In this document: positions 42,699 through 52,397 of the stretch, one piece after another
How positions within the stretch are numbered: the stretch's first letter is position 1
How the letters are laid out: the number at the start of each line of letters is the position of its first letter
Assembly: GCA_022843385.1 (NCBI GenBank)
Contig: JALHNT010000007.1
Location: 82,240 to 146,239 of the forward strand
Length of the DNA: 64,000 nt
Direction: 5' to 3'
Origin: Anaerolineae bacterium
GTDB taxonomy: Bacteria > Chloroflexota > Anaerolineae > Aggregatilineales > Phototrophicaceae
The notes under the pieces: generated by a model
Databases searched by the model: none
Told to the model about the DNA's origin: nothing
The model's input: the letters and a program-made list of their open reading frames with translations, nothing else
Program-made: the position numbers and the translations under genes

Positions 42699-43586
42699 AT
42701 GCCCATCTTACGTACCCCGGACGAGCGCTTCGCGGATCTGAGCGATTGGCCTTACCCGCCGCAATATCACGAGAGTGATGGTCTGCGGATGCACTATGTC
42801 GAAGTCGGTGCTGGCAACCCAATCCTCTGCCTGCATGGTGAACCGACCTGGGGTTATCTCTACCGTAAGATGATCCCGGCGCTATCGCGGGTGGGGCGCG
42901 TCATCGCTCCCGATCTGATCGGTTTTGGGCGCTCGGATAAGCTGACAGAGTTAGCCGAGTATTCCATCGCGCTGCATCACACTAAGCTGGTTGGTTTCAT
43001 CCAGGCGCTTGATCTGACAAACATCACGCTCGTGTGCCAGGACTGGGGCGGCATTCTGGGGCTGCCCATCGCGGCAGCGCTACCGGAGCGCTTCGCTCGG
43101 TTGGTCATCATGAATACCGGCTTACCGGGCGGTGACACGCCGCTGACGGAAGGATTCATGCAGTGGCGCGCCTTCGCCGAACGGGTCGGGCGTGATCTGG
43201 AACCAGGGCAATTGGTGGAAATTAGCCTGGTGAACAAGCCGCTGCCCATCGAGGTGGCCCGCGCCTATGACGCTCCATTCCCGGATTCGTCATACCGCAG
43301 CGGTGTGGCGGCCTTTCCACTTCTGGTGCCGACGCAACCCGATGACCCCGGCGCGGCTGAAATTCGTCAGGCGAGGGAACGACTGAGCCAGTGGGACAAA
43401 CCAGCCTTGATCCTCTTCTCAGATGGCGACCCGGTAACGCGCGGCGGGGATCGCTATTTCCGCAAGTTGATTCCGACAGCCGCAGAGCAACCAGAGATCG
43501 TCATCCGGCAGGCCGGACATTTCCTGCAGGAAGAAAAAGGGGCAGAGATCGCCGACCACATTGTTCAGTTCATCCTCCGCACCTGA
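42699..43586 (+). CDS. Haloalkane dehalogenase-like alpha/beta hydrolase
   Basis: From ATG 42699 the protein has 295 residues. It matches haloalkane dehalogenase subfamily I: LCLHGEPTWGYLYRKMIP (oxyanion-hole Glu/Trp), VCQDWGGILGL with nucleophile Asp115 and halide-binding Trp116, SDGDPVTRGGD carrying a candidate acid Asp244, and QAGHFLQEEKG with base His274. These enzymes swap a halide for hydroxyl on alkyl halides; natural substrates are often unknown and epoxide-hydrolase-like variants exist. There is no signal peptide. It converges with the methyltransferase gene eight bases downstream. Confidence 0.88.
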   Translation: MPILRTPDERFADLSDWPYPPQYHESDGLRMHYVEVGAGNPILCLHGEPTWGYLYRKMIPALSRVGRVIAPDLIGFGRSDKLTELAEYSIALHHTKLVGFIQALDLTNITLVCQDWGGILGLPIAAALPERFARLVIMNTGLPGGDTPLTEGFMQWRAFAERVGRDLEPGQLVEISLVNKPLPIEVARAYDAPFPDSSYRSGVAAFPLLVPTQPDDPGAAEIRQARERLSQWDKPALILFSDGDPVTRGGDRYFRKLIPTAAEQPEIVIRQAGHFLQEEKGAEIADHIVQFILRT

Positions 43587-43594
43587 CCAACCGG

Positions 43595-44269
43595 TTATGA
43601 ACCCTGGCCGAGTGACAGCGCTGGTTTGAGCAGGTTCATCGTAAATGCCGGGAAGCTGCCCATCTGGCTTTCAATGACGAAGCCAGTTTCAGCCGCCATC
43701 GCGCGAATGGCACCCGGCGTCTGATAGTCAGGGTCGGGAAGCACTTCGGTGATGGACAGGATACCGCCCGGTTTCAACGCCCGATAGATTTCGCGCAGCG
43801 CCGCCACCTTATCCGGGATTTCACCCAGAACCGTGACCAGGAAGACGCGATCAAAGGTGTTGGCTTCGGTCCTGCCCTCACCGATACCGGCCTCCAGCAG
43901 CTTCACATTGGTGACGTGCTGCTCAGTGAGCTTCTTCTGTACTCGCTCCAGCATCGCCGGCTGAATATCCAGCGCCACCACCTCGCCAGTTTCACCCACC
44001 CGCAGCGCTGCCGGCAGGGTGATGCGCCCTGGGCCGCAGCCGACATCCAGTACGCGCATCCCCGGCTGAACAGTAGCACGCTCCAGTAGCAGGTGGGAGC
44101 CGGCCACCCTGTTCATGAATGGGTTTTCCAGCAGGAAACTCAGGCTCGATGGGCAAGGCAGATGAGGATGCTGGCGACGATACAGCAGCGCTCCTACGCC
44201 AAATAATGTCAGTAATGCCAGAACGAATTTTGCTCGATTCATGCTCTGATGACGGATTCCTGCGTTCAT
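43595..44269 (-). CDS. Membrane-anchored SAM-dependent methyltransferase
   Basis: I choose the ATG at 44267-44269, with GAGGAG ten bases upstream. The 224-residue product has one N-terminal helix (FVLALLTLFGVGALLY) and then a class I methyltransferase domain with VLDVGCGPGRITLP (motif I, SAM binding), VVALDIQPAMLERVQ (motif II), and LREIYRALKPGGILSITEV (post-motif III). This is the UbiE/ArsM-like type. The acceptor is unknown. The helix would tether the domain to the membrane, which fits lipid or membrane-bound substrates. It diverges from ppk1. Confidence 0.83.
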   Translation of the reverse strand: MNAGIRHQSMNRAKFVLALLTLFGVGALLYRRQHPHLPCPSSLSFLLENPFMNRVAGSHLLLERATVQPGMRVLDVGCGPGRITLPAALRVGETGEVVALDIQPAMLERVQKKLTEQHVTNVKLLEAGIGEGRTEANTFDRVFLVTVLGEIPDKVAALREIYRALKPGGILSITEVLPDPDYQTPGAIRAMAAETGFVIESQMGSFPAFTMNLLKPALSLGQGS

Positions 44270-44506
44270 GTGATCGTTACTCCTCGTAGTCAAATAGCGC
44301 ATTCGCACGATGATCGCAGCATTGATCGACAGACTCTATACGCATGACGGCCATGAGCGGTTGTGAATAGCATCACAAATAAGCCGCCCAACGCTTCACT
44401 GTGCATCGAGATTAAATTTCTGTAAAACGTAAAGCGTGTCTGGGTTTTCGCCGTTATTTCCGCTATAGTCTCCGTCCTTATCCCAAAGTCGATCAGGACG
44501 AAGACT

Positions 44507-46636
44507 ATGACCGCCGTCGAGGACACCCAACTCCCGGAACTCACGCCACAAACCTACGTCAACCGTGAACTGGCCTGGCTTGAGTTCAATCGTCGTGTGC
44601 TCGCGATCGCTCAGGATGAGACGGTGCCGCTGCTGGAGCGCGTCAAGTTCCTGGCAATTTTCAGCAACAATCTGGATGAATTCTATATGGTGCGCGTCGC
44701 TTCAGTGCATGACAAGATGCGCGCCGGGCTGCCCAATAGCCGTCCCGATGGCTACCAACCCCATCCGCTGTTGGCGGAGATCCGTCGCCGGGTGTTGGAG
44801 TTAATCGCTCAGCAGCGCGTGACCATGCGCGAAGTGTTTGCCAAGCTGGAAACCTATGGCATCCGCCTGACCGAAGTTAATCACCTGAATGAATGGGAAC
44901 GTGAAGCCACCCGCCTCTATTTCCAGGACGAGATTTTCCCGGTGTTGACGCCGCTGGCGGTCGATCATGCCCGTCCGTTTCCTTTCATCTCCAACCTCAG
45001 CCTGAACCTGGCGATCTGGTTGCGCCGTTCCAACAGCGGTTCGAATCGCCAGACCGAATTCGTTCGGCTGAAAGTGCCGGAAGCGCTGCCACGCATCGTC
45101 GATGTGGGCAAGGTCATGCGCCGTTACCTGAACGATGGCAGCGTCAAGGATACTTTCGTCTTTCTGGAAGACATCATCGGCGATAACCTCGACACCCTCT
45201 TTCCTGGCATGAAGGTGGTCGAGCAGTATCCTTTCCGCGTCACCCGCGATGCCGATGTCGATTACGAGCAGGAAGAGGAGACTATCGGCGATATGAGCGC
45301 GCTGATCGAGGACAGCGTCCGCGAACGGCGCTTCGGCTCGGTGGTGCGGCTGAGCGTGCCGGACAACATTAGCGAACGCACGCTGAATCATCTGATTCGC
45401 CAGTTGGCGGTCGAACAGGAACGCGATGTCTATTTGATTGATGGGGCGCTGGGGGCCAGCAGCCTGTTTGAACTCTCCGGCGTCGATCATCCCCAGCTCA
45501 AGTATCCGCCCTATCTGCCGCGCCTGAGCGACAGCCTGGATGAGCGCAATATCTTTGCCACCATCCGCAAGGGTGATGTGCTGCTGCATCATCCCTATGA
45601 CTCATTCAAACCGGTCGAGACCTTCTTCCGCGCCGCCGCCCATGATGACGAGGTGCTGGCGATCAAGGCCACGCTCTATCGTGTCGGCAAGAACTCGCCC
45701 ATCATCGAGGCGCTGCTGGAAGCCCGCGACAACGACAAACAGGTGGCGGTGCTGGTCGAACTGAAGGCGCGTTTCGACGAAGAGAACAACCTGGAATGGG
45801 CGCGTCAGTTGGAACACAAAGGGGTGCATGTCACCTATGGCGTCGAGGAACTGCCAGTTAAGACTCATGCCAAAGTGGCGATGGTCGTCCGCCGCGAACC
45901 CCAGGGCGTCGAGCGCTATCTGCATCTCGGAACCGGCAATTACAATGCCAGCACCGCCCGGCTGTATACCGATCTCGGTCTGTTCACCTGCAATGAGGAA
46001 CTCGCCGACGATGTCTCGCGCATGTTCAACCGGTTGACGGGTTATGCCCCGGCCACCACCTACAAGCGCCTGCTGGTCGCCCCGGAACAATTACAGAACG
46101 GCCTGATCCGCCTGATCGATAACGAGATCGCTGCCGCCCGTGAAGGCAAAACGGCGCGCATGATCCTCAAGATGAATCAGCTTGAGGAAGATGTCATGAT
46201 CCAGAAGCTGTATCAGGCATCGCAGGCCGGCGTGCATATTGACCTGATTGTGCGCGGCCTCTCCTGTCTGCTGCCGGGCATTCCCGGTGTCAGTGATAAC
46301 ATCCGCCTCGTCAGCCATATCGGACGCTTTCTGGAACACAGCCGCATCTTCTACTTCCACAACGCTCCGCCGGATCAGCGCATTTATCTCGGCAGCGCCG
46401 ATCTGATGCGCCGCAACCTGTACAATCGGGTCGAAGTTGTCTTCCCGATCCTCGATGCAAATTTGCAGAAGCACATCCAGCGCTTGCTGGCAACCTATCT
46501 GCATGACAATCAACTGACCTGGGAAATGCAGTCGGATGGCACCTACCGCAAGGTGACACCGCTGGAGACAGATGTCACCCTTTCGGCGCAGGAAGCCTTC
46601 ATGCTCTCCAGCTTCGGGCTGGATGATCTGGAGTAA
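44507..46636 (+). CDS. ppk1: Polyphosphate kinase 1
   Basis: The 709-residue product begins with the family opening YVNRELAWLEFNRRVLAIAQ and FSNNLDEFYMVRVA. It keeps the two PLD-like catalytic domains: YLHLGTGNYNASTARLYTDL with phospho-acceptor His473 and SHIGRFLEHSRIFYFHN with His611. PPK1 makes long-chain polyphosphate from ATP and can run in reverse, storing phosphate and energy. Length is typical (about 690-740). TATAGT at 44464-44469 may be its -10 box. The gene ends 61 bp before a perfect hairpin. Confidence 0.96.
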   Translation: MTAVEDTQLPELTPQTYVNRELAWLEFNRRVLAIAQDETVPLLERVKFLAIFSNNLDEFYMVRVASVHDKMRAGLPNSRPDGYQPHPLLAEIRRRVLELIAQQRVTMREVFAKLETYGIRLTEVNHLNEWEREATRLYFQDEIFPVLTPLAVDHARPFPFISNLSLNLAIWLRRSNSGSNRQTEFVRLKVPEALPRIVDVGKVMRRYLNDGSVKDTFVFLEDIIGDNLDTLFPGMKVVEQYPFRVTRDADVDYEQEEETIGDMSALIEDSVRERRFGSVVRLSVPDNISERTLNHLIRQLAVEQERDVYLIDGALGASSLFELSGVDHPQLKYPPYLPRLSDSLDERNIFATIRKGDVLLHHPYDSFKPVETFFRAAAHDDEVLAIKATLYRVGKNSPIIEALLEARDNDKQVAVLVELKARFDEENNLEWARQLEHKGVHVTYGVEELPVKTHAKVAMVVRREPQGVERYLHLGTGNYNASTARLYTDLGLFTCNEELADDVSRMFNRLTGYAPATTYKRLLVAPEQLQNGLIRLIDNEIAAAREGKTARMILKMNQLEEDVMIQKLYQASQAGVHIDLIVRGLSCLLPGIPGVSDNIRLVSHIGRFLEHSRIFYFHNAPPDQRIYLGSADLMRRNLYNRVEVVFPILDANLQKHIQRLLATYLHDNQLTWEMQSDGTYRKVTPLETDVTLSAQEAFMLSSFGLDDLE

Positions 46637-46697
46637 GCGAGAGCAAAGAATCGACCCGCATTATCTATACAACCAGATAGCGAACCATCCAGCTTAG

Positions 46698-46724
46698 GGA
46701 TAGGCATGGTTGAGATGCCTATCC
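46698..46724. terminator. Perfect hairpin between convergent ppk1 and epimerase genes
   Basis: GGATAGGCAT (46698-46707) and ATGCCTATCC (46715-46724) form a 10-bp stem with a seven-base loop. No T-run is present on either strand, so termination would be bidirectional or Rho-linked. Confidence 0.55.
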
Positions 46725-46762
46725 GGGAGCGAGTCAACGAGTGGTGCCGGAATCAACCTGGC

Positions 46763-47779
46763 TCAAGACTGTACCTTCTGGGCATCGATTAGACGCTGCC
46801 AGCTCGGCGGCAGGTTCTTCAGGACTTCGATGGCGCTGAAGGGCGTCCCCTGCATCGGGCCGCGCTGCTTGGCCCAGTGCGCCACCCGCGTCAGCCCATC
46901 GACCAGGGTGGTCTGGGGATTAACCCCCAGGATTTCCCGCGCCAGGGTGTGATCAGAATAGGCGACGTGGACTTCTTCACGCGCGGGCAAATGGGTGATG
47001 TTGACCGGCGCACCCATAACTTCGCAGCAGACTTCAGCCAGTTCATTGACGGTGTAGGGCGTATCGGCGCCGATGTTGAAGATACGGTTGCGCGCCGCTG
47101 CGACTTCCGGCGAGTGAGCGATGCCACCGGCAATATCACCGACATAGGAGAAAGCACGCTGCTGGGTGCCATCGCCGAACACGCTCAAAGACTTGCCCTG
47201 CATGATCTGATTCATAAAAATACCGACCACATTGCGATACGGATCGCCCAAATTCTGCCGTTCGCCATAGACGTTGTGTGGACGGAAGATGACATAGTCC
47301 AGGCCGAACATGTGGTGCGAGGCCTTGAGTTCCTGCTCTACCGTGTACTTGGCGATGCCATAGCTGTCGGTGGGCATGGGGATCATGTCTTCGACCATCG
47401 GTGTGCGACCTTCACCATAGACGGCGATGGACGAGGTGAAGACGAAGCATTTCACCTGGGTGTTGACGGCGCAGTTGATGAGGTTGACGCTGCCGACCAC
47501 ATTGTTCATGTAGTTGAAGCGCTTGATGAAGTGGCTCAGTCCTTCAGCAGCATAAGCCGCCAGATGATAGACGTAATCGAACTTCTCAGTCTCGAACAAC
47601 GTTGTCAACGTCTCGTGATCGAGAATGGATGCCTGAACGAAACGCACGCCTGCCGGAACATTCTCGGTGAAGCCACCGCTCAGATCATCCAGGCCGACGA
47701 CCTCGTGACCAAGCGCCAGCAAACTTTCGCATACATGCGATCCCAGGAAGCCTGCTGCTCCTGTTACCAGAGATTTCAT
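46763..47779 (-). CDS. NAD-dependent nucleotide-sugar epimerase/dehydratase
   Basis: The 338-residue product is an extended short-chain dehydrogenase: VTGAAGFLGSHVCESLL binds NAD, FTSSIAVYGEG and DSYGIAKYTVEQE supply the Ser/Tyr/Lys catalytic set, and FRPHNVYGERQNLGDPYRN is typical of UDP-glucose/GlcNAc 4-epimerases. The substrate cannot be fixed. It is the second gene of a glycan pair: the GT2 gene lies 26 bp upstream on the same strand, so both probably work on the same surface glycan. The start ATG is at 47777-47779. Confidence 0.88.
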   Translation of the reverse strand: MKSLVTGAAGFLGSHVCESLLALGHEVVGLDDLSGGFTENVPAGVRFVQASILDHETLTTLFETEKFDYVYHLAAYAAEGLSHFIKRFNYMNNVVGSVNLINCAVNTQVKCFVFTSSIAVYGEGRTPMVEDMIPMPTDSYGIAKYTVEQELKASHHMFGLDYVIFRPHNVYGERQNLGDPYRNVVGIFMNQIMQGKSLSVFGDGTQQRAFSYVGDIAGGIAHSPEVAAARNRIFNIGADTPYTVNELAEVCCEVMGAPVNITHLPAREEVHVAYSDHTLAREILGVNPQTTLVDGLTRVAHWAKQRGPMQGTPFSAIEVLKNLPPSWQRLIDAQKVQS

Positions 47780-47805
47780 AATGATTCACTCACCTCGTTA
47801 GATAA

Positions 47806-48708
47806 TTATGCCGTGTGTCCCAAACGACCCCGATAGTAGTCGCTAATGGCGCGGATCATGACCGGGCGCAGATGACGGCGGTCGGCCCATTTCGGCTTCA
47901 GAGTCCAGCTCGCCATCGTGCGGATATACTCAAACCACACCCGCAGCCAGGTTTCAAACCCGGCGCGAGTTTTGCGCAGGAAGAGGAAGCGGTTGCGCGT
48001 CATATAATAATAAGCCCAGCTTGATGTGGCGCGCGCTTCCAGCGGAATCTTGTGCCACATCTTGGCCTTCGGCACATACGCCAGCTTGAAGCCAGCTCGT
48101 CCAGCGCGGACGCACCACTCGGTCTCTTCGTAGTAGATGAAGAAGTCGTCATCCAGCCCGCCGACCTTTTCCCAGACGTTGCGCCGCCCCAGCAACGCAC
48201 AACCGGAAATGAAATCGACCGGCGTGGTCTCGCTGCCGAACTGCCCCTGATCCTTCTCATTCAGCCCGACCATCGAGGATGTGCCGTGTTTCCAGTCAAT
48301 CGACCCGCCCACCGACCAGATCAGATTGGGGTCATCATAATAATAGATCATCGGCCCGGTCACGCCGATGCTGGGGTCTTTCTCCATCACATCGATCAGC
48401 AGGTCGAACATATCCGGCGCGACAGTGGTATCGTTGTTCAGCAGCATGATGTAATCCGCGCCATGCTTGAGCGCGTAGTCGATGCCGACATTGTTGCCGC
48501 CGGTGAAGCCCCGGTTGACGCCGGTATCGAGCAGCATGGTATCCGGATAGGCTGACTTGATCGCCTCGACCGACTCGCGTTTGGAACCATTATCGACGAC
48601 GATAGTTTCCAGATTGGGATAGGTCACTTCGCCCAGCGAACGAATGCAGTCGAGCGTGAAATGATGATTATTGAAGTTGAGCAGGATAATGCTCACCTTT
48701 GGTTTCAT
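47806..48708 (-). CDS. Family 2 glycosyltransferase
   Basis: From ATG 48706-48708 (GGAGG four bases upstream) the protein has 300 residues. It shows VSIILLNFNNHHFTLDCI, VVDNGSKRESVEAI, YIMLLNNDTTVAPDMFDLL with a DxD-like NND and WCVRAGRAGFKLAYVPKAKM, typical of the rhamnosyltransferase WbbL-like GT2 group. The reaction adds a sugar to a surface polysaccharide or lipid-linked chain from a nucleotide donor at the membrane's inner face. It precedes the epimerase gene in one operon. The nearest upstream gene, Kelch-1, ends at 48823. Confidence 0.88.
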   Translation of the reverse strand: MKPKVSIILLNFNNHHFTLDCIRSLGEVTYPNLETIVVDNGSKRESVEAIKSAYPDTMLLDTGVNRGFTGGNNVGIDYALKHGADYIMLLNNDTTVAPDMFDLLIDVMEKDPSIGVTGPMIYYYDDPNLIWSVGGSIDWKHGTSSMVGLNEKDQGQFGSETTPVDFISGCALLGRRNVWEKVGGLDDDFFIYYEETEWCVRAGRAGFKLAYVPKAKMWHKIPLEARATSSWAYYYMTRNRFLFLRKTRAGFETWLRVWFEYIRTMASWTLKPKWADRRHLRPVMIRAISDYYRGRLGHTA

Positions 48709-48822
48709 GGAGCCTCCACTGTCTGGCATGTTGTGATTACGCCGCATCCTAAAGAGTTGACCTTGCAACTGGCTAAACCTTTAGTCAAGGGTGATGGCTG
48801 CAAGCTCTCCTCATTCTACGCC

Positions 48823-49875
48823 CTATCCGCCGTCAGAAGATGGAAGATTCCCGATGTCCACCCGGTCGCTGAACTGATATTGCATGCGCGGGCCCGCGCC
48901 GGCTGCGCCGCCGACCAGAACGAGTTTTTCTCCCCAGAAGGCGGCACCGAAACTGTGCCGGGCAGAAGGCAGGAAAGCCAGCGATGTCCACTGATCGGTG
49001 AGCGGGTCATAGACCTCATGCTGACCGTTGGTGCAGGCGCGCTCGATCTCCTGCCCGCCCATCAGGTGGATGACATCGCCGACCACCAGGGCAATCGCGG
49101 TGCTGCGCGGGGCCGGCATATCGCCGCGCCGTTCCCAGGTATCGGCAGCCACATCATAAACATCAACCATGCCATAGTTGCCGGTCTCGCGCCAGCGGCC
49201 GCCAAAGAGAAACACCTGCCCATCATAGAGCGCCACGCCGGGATTATCGCGTGCCGGTTCGGGCAGCAGCGTCCGCTTGTCGGTATCCCAGCTATTGGTT
49301 AGCGGATCATATTCCCAGAGCTGACGGGCATTCGGGCCGTCACCCGCCAGCAGCAGCAGGCGGTCATCCAGCGCGACAGCCGCATGAGCAGCGCGGGGCG
49401 AAGGCAGCGCTGCGATCGGCGACCAGGTATCGGTGGGCGGGTCATACACCCAGGCCTCGGTCGAACGCGGTTCGCTAAAGAAGGGGCCATCGAAGCCACC
49501 GGTCAGATAGAGCTTGCCCCCCAACGCCGTCAGGCCAGCGCGATGCAGCGCCTTCGGCAGCGGCGCTAAGGTCACCCACTGATCCTCTGCCATGTCATAA
49601 CGATCAAAGGTGGTGGTCGGCTGCCAACCCTGGATGAAGCCGCCAGCCTGATAGATGCTCCCATCCAGCACGGCATAGGCTGCCGCGCCGCGTGGATTGG
49701 GCAGCGCTGCCCCGCGTGTCCAGCTCACTGTCACTGGCAGATCTGTAGCAGGCGGCTGGCACAACGGTGGCGGGAGAAACTGATAATCAATCCGTTGAAA
49801 CAGGCGCGGGCCAACCACCACACCAACTGCTACCACGCCAATCACCAAGCCCACCACTACAAGCCGTCGAACCAT
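48823..49875 (-). CDS. Membrane-anchored Kelch-repeat protein 1
   Basis: The 350-residue product has one N-terminal helix (VVVGLVIGVVAVGVVVG) and then six Kelch-type blades with pattern 'GG...Y...D.W': YQAGGFIQGW, LYLTGGFDGPF, LLLLAGDGPNA, VFLFGGRWRETG, IHLMGGQEIER and LVLVGGAAGAG. A Kelch array makes a beta-propeller, here outside the membrane, that binds glycans or proteins. AGGA six bases before the ATG supports the start. It lies 16 bp downstream of Kelch-2 on the same strand and is the most divergent of three paralogues (compare 49892-50941, 51244-52293). Confidence 0.85.
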   Translation of the reverse strand: MVRRLVVVGLVIGVVAVGVVVGPRLFQRIDYQFLPPPLCQPPATDLPVTVSWTRGAALPNPRGAAAYAVLDGSIYQAGGFIQGWQPTTTFDRYDMAEDQWVTLAPLPKALHRAGLTALGGKLYLTGGFDGPFFSEPRSTEAWVYDPPTDTWSPIAALPSPRAAHAAVALDDRLLLLAGDGPNARQLWEYDPLTNSWDTDKRTLLPEPARDNPGVALYDGQVFLFGGRWRETGNYGMVDVYDVAADTWERRGDMPAPRSTAIALVVGDVIHLMGGQEIERACTNGQHEVYDPLTDQWTSLAFLPSARHSFGAAFWGEKLVLVGGAAGAGPRMQYQFSDRVDIGNLPSSDGG

Positions 49876-49891
49876 GAACCGTCCTTTTTAC

Positions 49892-50941
49892 TCAGGAAGC
49901 CGCGTTCGGGGTGAAGATTTCGACGATGCCGGTCAGGTCACGCTCGGTAGCACCGTACGCGCCGCTGGAACCGCCGATCAGATACCAACGACCCCCAACG
50001 ACCGCCGACGCCATGCCATGGCGTGGGCTGGGCATATCTTTCACACCGGCCCAGCTATCGCTGGCAATGTCATAAACATGAATATTGCCATACGTACAGT
50101 TATTTTGCTGCTCTTCGCCACCAGCCGCATAAATCCGGCCATCGAAATCAGCCAATGCAATGGCGCTGCGTGGCACCGGCATATCGGATTTCTTCTCCCA
50201 GGTGTCGCTGACCGGGTCGTACACTTCCACCACGCCAGTGCTGACGTCCTTCCAACGCCCGCCGATAACCCAGATTTTGCCGTCCACCACGATGGCTGCC
50301 ACATGTTCGCGCGGGGTAGGCAGTTTGCCCTGACGCGAGGTATCCCAAGCATCGGTGACCGGATCATACACCCAGACAGCCTGCGCCGCCGTACCAGTCC
50401 CGCCAATCACATAGATCAGATCATCCAGCGTCACCACTGCATGAGCCGCACGCGGATTGGGCATATCGGCCACGGCGAACCACTTGTTCTGCTCCGGGTC
50501 GTAATACCAGGTATCGGCAATATCGGGTTGGGCATTGACCATCTTGCCCATATCGTCGTAGCCGCCGATGACATACAGGCGACCATTGGCCGTCGTCACC
50601 CCGGCATGATGAATGCCATAGGGCATAGGCGCACCGCTTGTCCAGCTATCGCTGGCGGTATCATAAATCTCCAGCGAATTCGTCGTCAGCCATTGTTTGA
50701 CCATCCCGCCCGCCACATAAATCCGCTCATCAATACTGCTGGCAGGGGTTTCGCCCCGAATCGTCGGCATCGGCGCACCGGTTGACCACTGTCCTGCCGC
50801 TGGCAAATTGGGATCGCTGGGGCAAATCACCGGCACTCTATCGAACATGCCCAGACGCCGCGCCACCAGCAACCCGCCAATCCCCAGACCGACCACGATC
50901 AGTAATGTCGCCATCACCCGCGAATTCAGCCAGGTTTTCAT
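49892..50941 (-). CDS. Membrane-anchored Kelch-repeat protein 2
   Basis: The start is the ATG at 50939-50941; a longer frame adds five residues. The 349-residue product has an N-terminal helix (VMATLLIVVGLGIGGLLVA) and Kelch blades IYVAGGMVKQW, LYVIGGYDDMG, IYVIGGTGTAA, IWVIGGRWKDV, IYAAGGEEQQN and WYLIGGSSGA. Length and sequence match Kelch-3 very closely along the whole protein, showing a recent duplication. The 5' region shares a 45-bp segment with the region before Kelch-3. It follows the kinase-remnant region 51022-51227 and precedes Kelch-1 by 16 bp in the same direction. Confidence 0.87.
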   Translation of the reverse strand: MKTWLNSRVMATLLIVVGLGIGGLLVARRLGMFDRVPVICPSDPNLPAAGQWSTGAPMPTIRGETPASSIDERIYVAGGMVKQWLTTNSLEIYDTASDSWTSGAPMPYGIHHAGVTTANGRLYVIGGYDDMGKMVNAQPDIADTWYYDPEQNKWFAVADMPNPRAAHAVVTLDDLIYVIGGTGTAAQAVWVYDPVTDAWDTSRQGKLPTPREHVAAIVVDGKIWVIGGRWKDVSTGVVEVYDPVSDTWEKKSDMPVPRSAIALADFDGRIYAAGGEEQQNNCTYGNIHVYDIASDSWAGVKDMPSPRHGMASAVVGGRWYLIGGSSGAYGATERDLTGIVEIFTPNAAS

Positions 50942-51021
50942 AGCATTCCATCTCACTCACTCGTTCGATCGATCACAGGCTAATTGGTTCGCCCAACATC
51001 ACCCTTACTGGCGCACTCCTT

Positions 51022-51227
51022 TTGCCTAAGAACCTATTCATTTGCCGACCCAAAGAGACTATCGCCCAGGAATTCCTCCGGCATCTGAAAGCGCTGCACG
51101 ACATCAATCTGCGGTTGACGAAAACCCCATCGCTCTACAGCCTGCATCAGAGCGCCATCGAGCAGGGGAGATTTGATCGCCTATCGATTTTCTTGTTGCT
51201 CACTGCCACGACAACCAGTCGAACCAT
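51022..51227 (+). pseudogene. Remnant of a GAF-kinase gene fused to a Kelch start remnant
   Basis: About 51052-51197 encodes, on the plus strand, AQEFLRHLKALHDINLRL, then TPSLYSLHQSAIEQG and FDRLSIF. This matches residues about 205-250 of the kinase at 52437-57338 (AQEFQRYLKALHDVNIRL, TPSLDQLYQMAIEQG, FDRLAVF), with four or five residues deleted and no membrane region before or GAF domain after. Immediately following, 51195-51227 read on the minus strand is a short remnant of the Kelch-1 start (MVRLVVV). The frame runs on into the Kelch-3 end only by chance. It is a scar of duplication and deletion. Confidence 0.75.
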
Positions 51228-51243
51228 GAACCGTCCTTTTTAC

Positions 51244-52293
51244 TCAGGAAGCCGCGTTCGGGGTGAAGATCTCAACGATGCCGGTCAGGTCGCGCTCGGT
51301 GGCACCGTTCGCCCCGCTGGAGCCGCCGATCAGATACCAGCGATTATTGACCACTGCCGAGAGCATGGCATGGCGCGGGCTGGGCATGTCTTTCATGCCG
51401 GTCCAGGTATCGCTGGCGATGTCATAGACGTGGATGGTGCCATAGGTGCAGTAAGTCCCCAGGTCTTCGCCGCCAGCCGCATAAATCCGACCATCGAAAA
51501 CGGCCAGCGCCAGCGCGCTGCGCGGCACCGGCATATCGGCTTTCCTCTCCCAGGTGTCGCTGACCGGGTCGTACACCTCAACCGCGCCGGTGCTGATGTC
51601 TTTCCATCGTCCGCCGATCACCCAGATTTTGCCATCGACAACAATGGCTGGCACATGCTCGCGCGGGGTAGGCAGTTTGCCCTGACGTGAGGCATCCCAG
51701 GTGTCGGCGACCGGGTCATACACCCAGACATCCTGCGCACCGGTGCCGGTTCCGGCCACCACATAAATCAGGCCATCCAGCGTCACCGCTGCGTGAGCGG
51801 CACGCGGGCTGGGCATATCGGCCACCGCGAACCACTTGTCCTGCTCCGGGTCGTAGTACCAGGTGTCGGCAATATCTGGTCGGGCATTGACCATCTTGCC
51901 CATATCGTCGTAGCCGCCGATGACATACAGGCGACCATTGGCGGTCGTGACGCCAGCATGATGAATGCCATAGGGCATGGGCGCACCGCTTGTCCAGCTA
52001 TCGCTGGCGGTATCATAAATCTCCAGCGTGGTGGTCGTCAGCCATTGCTTGACCATGCCGCCGGCCACATAAATCCGCCCGTCAATATCGCTGGCGGCGG
52101 TCTCGGCGCGGATGGTCGGCATCGCCGCGCCGCTTGACCAGGCTCCAATCGTCGGCAGATTGGGATCGCCGGGGCAGATGACTGGCACTTTATCGAACAC
52201 ACCCAGTCGCCGGGCGACGAGCAGCCCACCCAGCCCCAGGCCAATCACCAGCACCAGCGCGGCTAGCACGCGCCTATTCATCCACGATTTCAT
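51244..52293 (-). CDS. Membrane-anchored Kelch-repeat protein 3
   Basis: The 349-residue product begins MKSWMNRRVLAALVLVIGLG, giving a short cytoplasmic tail and one helix to about residue 28. Six Kelch blades follow with the same GG positions as Kelch-2 (IYVAGGMVKQW, LYVIGGYDDMG, IYVVAGTGTGA, IWVIGGRWKDI, IYAAGGEDLGT, WYLIGGSSGAN). One G of the third blade is replaced (VVAGTG). The gene diverges from the large GAF/PAS kinase, with 143 bp between them, so the two may be co-regulated. The C-terminal ends of Kelch-2 and -3 are almost identical at DNA level. Confidence 0.88.
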   Translation of the reverse strand: MKSWMNRRVLAALVLVIGLGLGGLLVARRLGVFDKVPVICPGDPNLPTIGAWSSGAAMPTIRAETAASDIDGRIYVAGGMVKQWLTTTTLEIYDTASDSWTSGAPMPYGIHHAGVTTANGRLYVIGGYDDMGKMVNARPDIADTWYYDPEQDKWFAVADMPSPRAAHAAVTLDGLIYVVAGTGTGAQDVWVYDPVADTWDASRQGKLPTPREHVPAIVVDGKIWVIGGRWKDISTGAVEVYDPVSDTWERKADMPVPRSALALAVFDGRIYAAGGEDLGTYCTYGTIHVYDIASDTWTGMKDMPSPRHAMLSAVVNNRWYLIGGSSGANGATERDLTGIVEIFTPNAAS

Positions 52294-52397
52294 CGTCTTG
52301 TCTCGCTTTACTGGTCAACCTACAAACACCCTATCCGGTCTCCCCAACATCAGCCTTAAAATGCCAATCCTTTTGCTTAAGTGTACTCTACTTAGCT

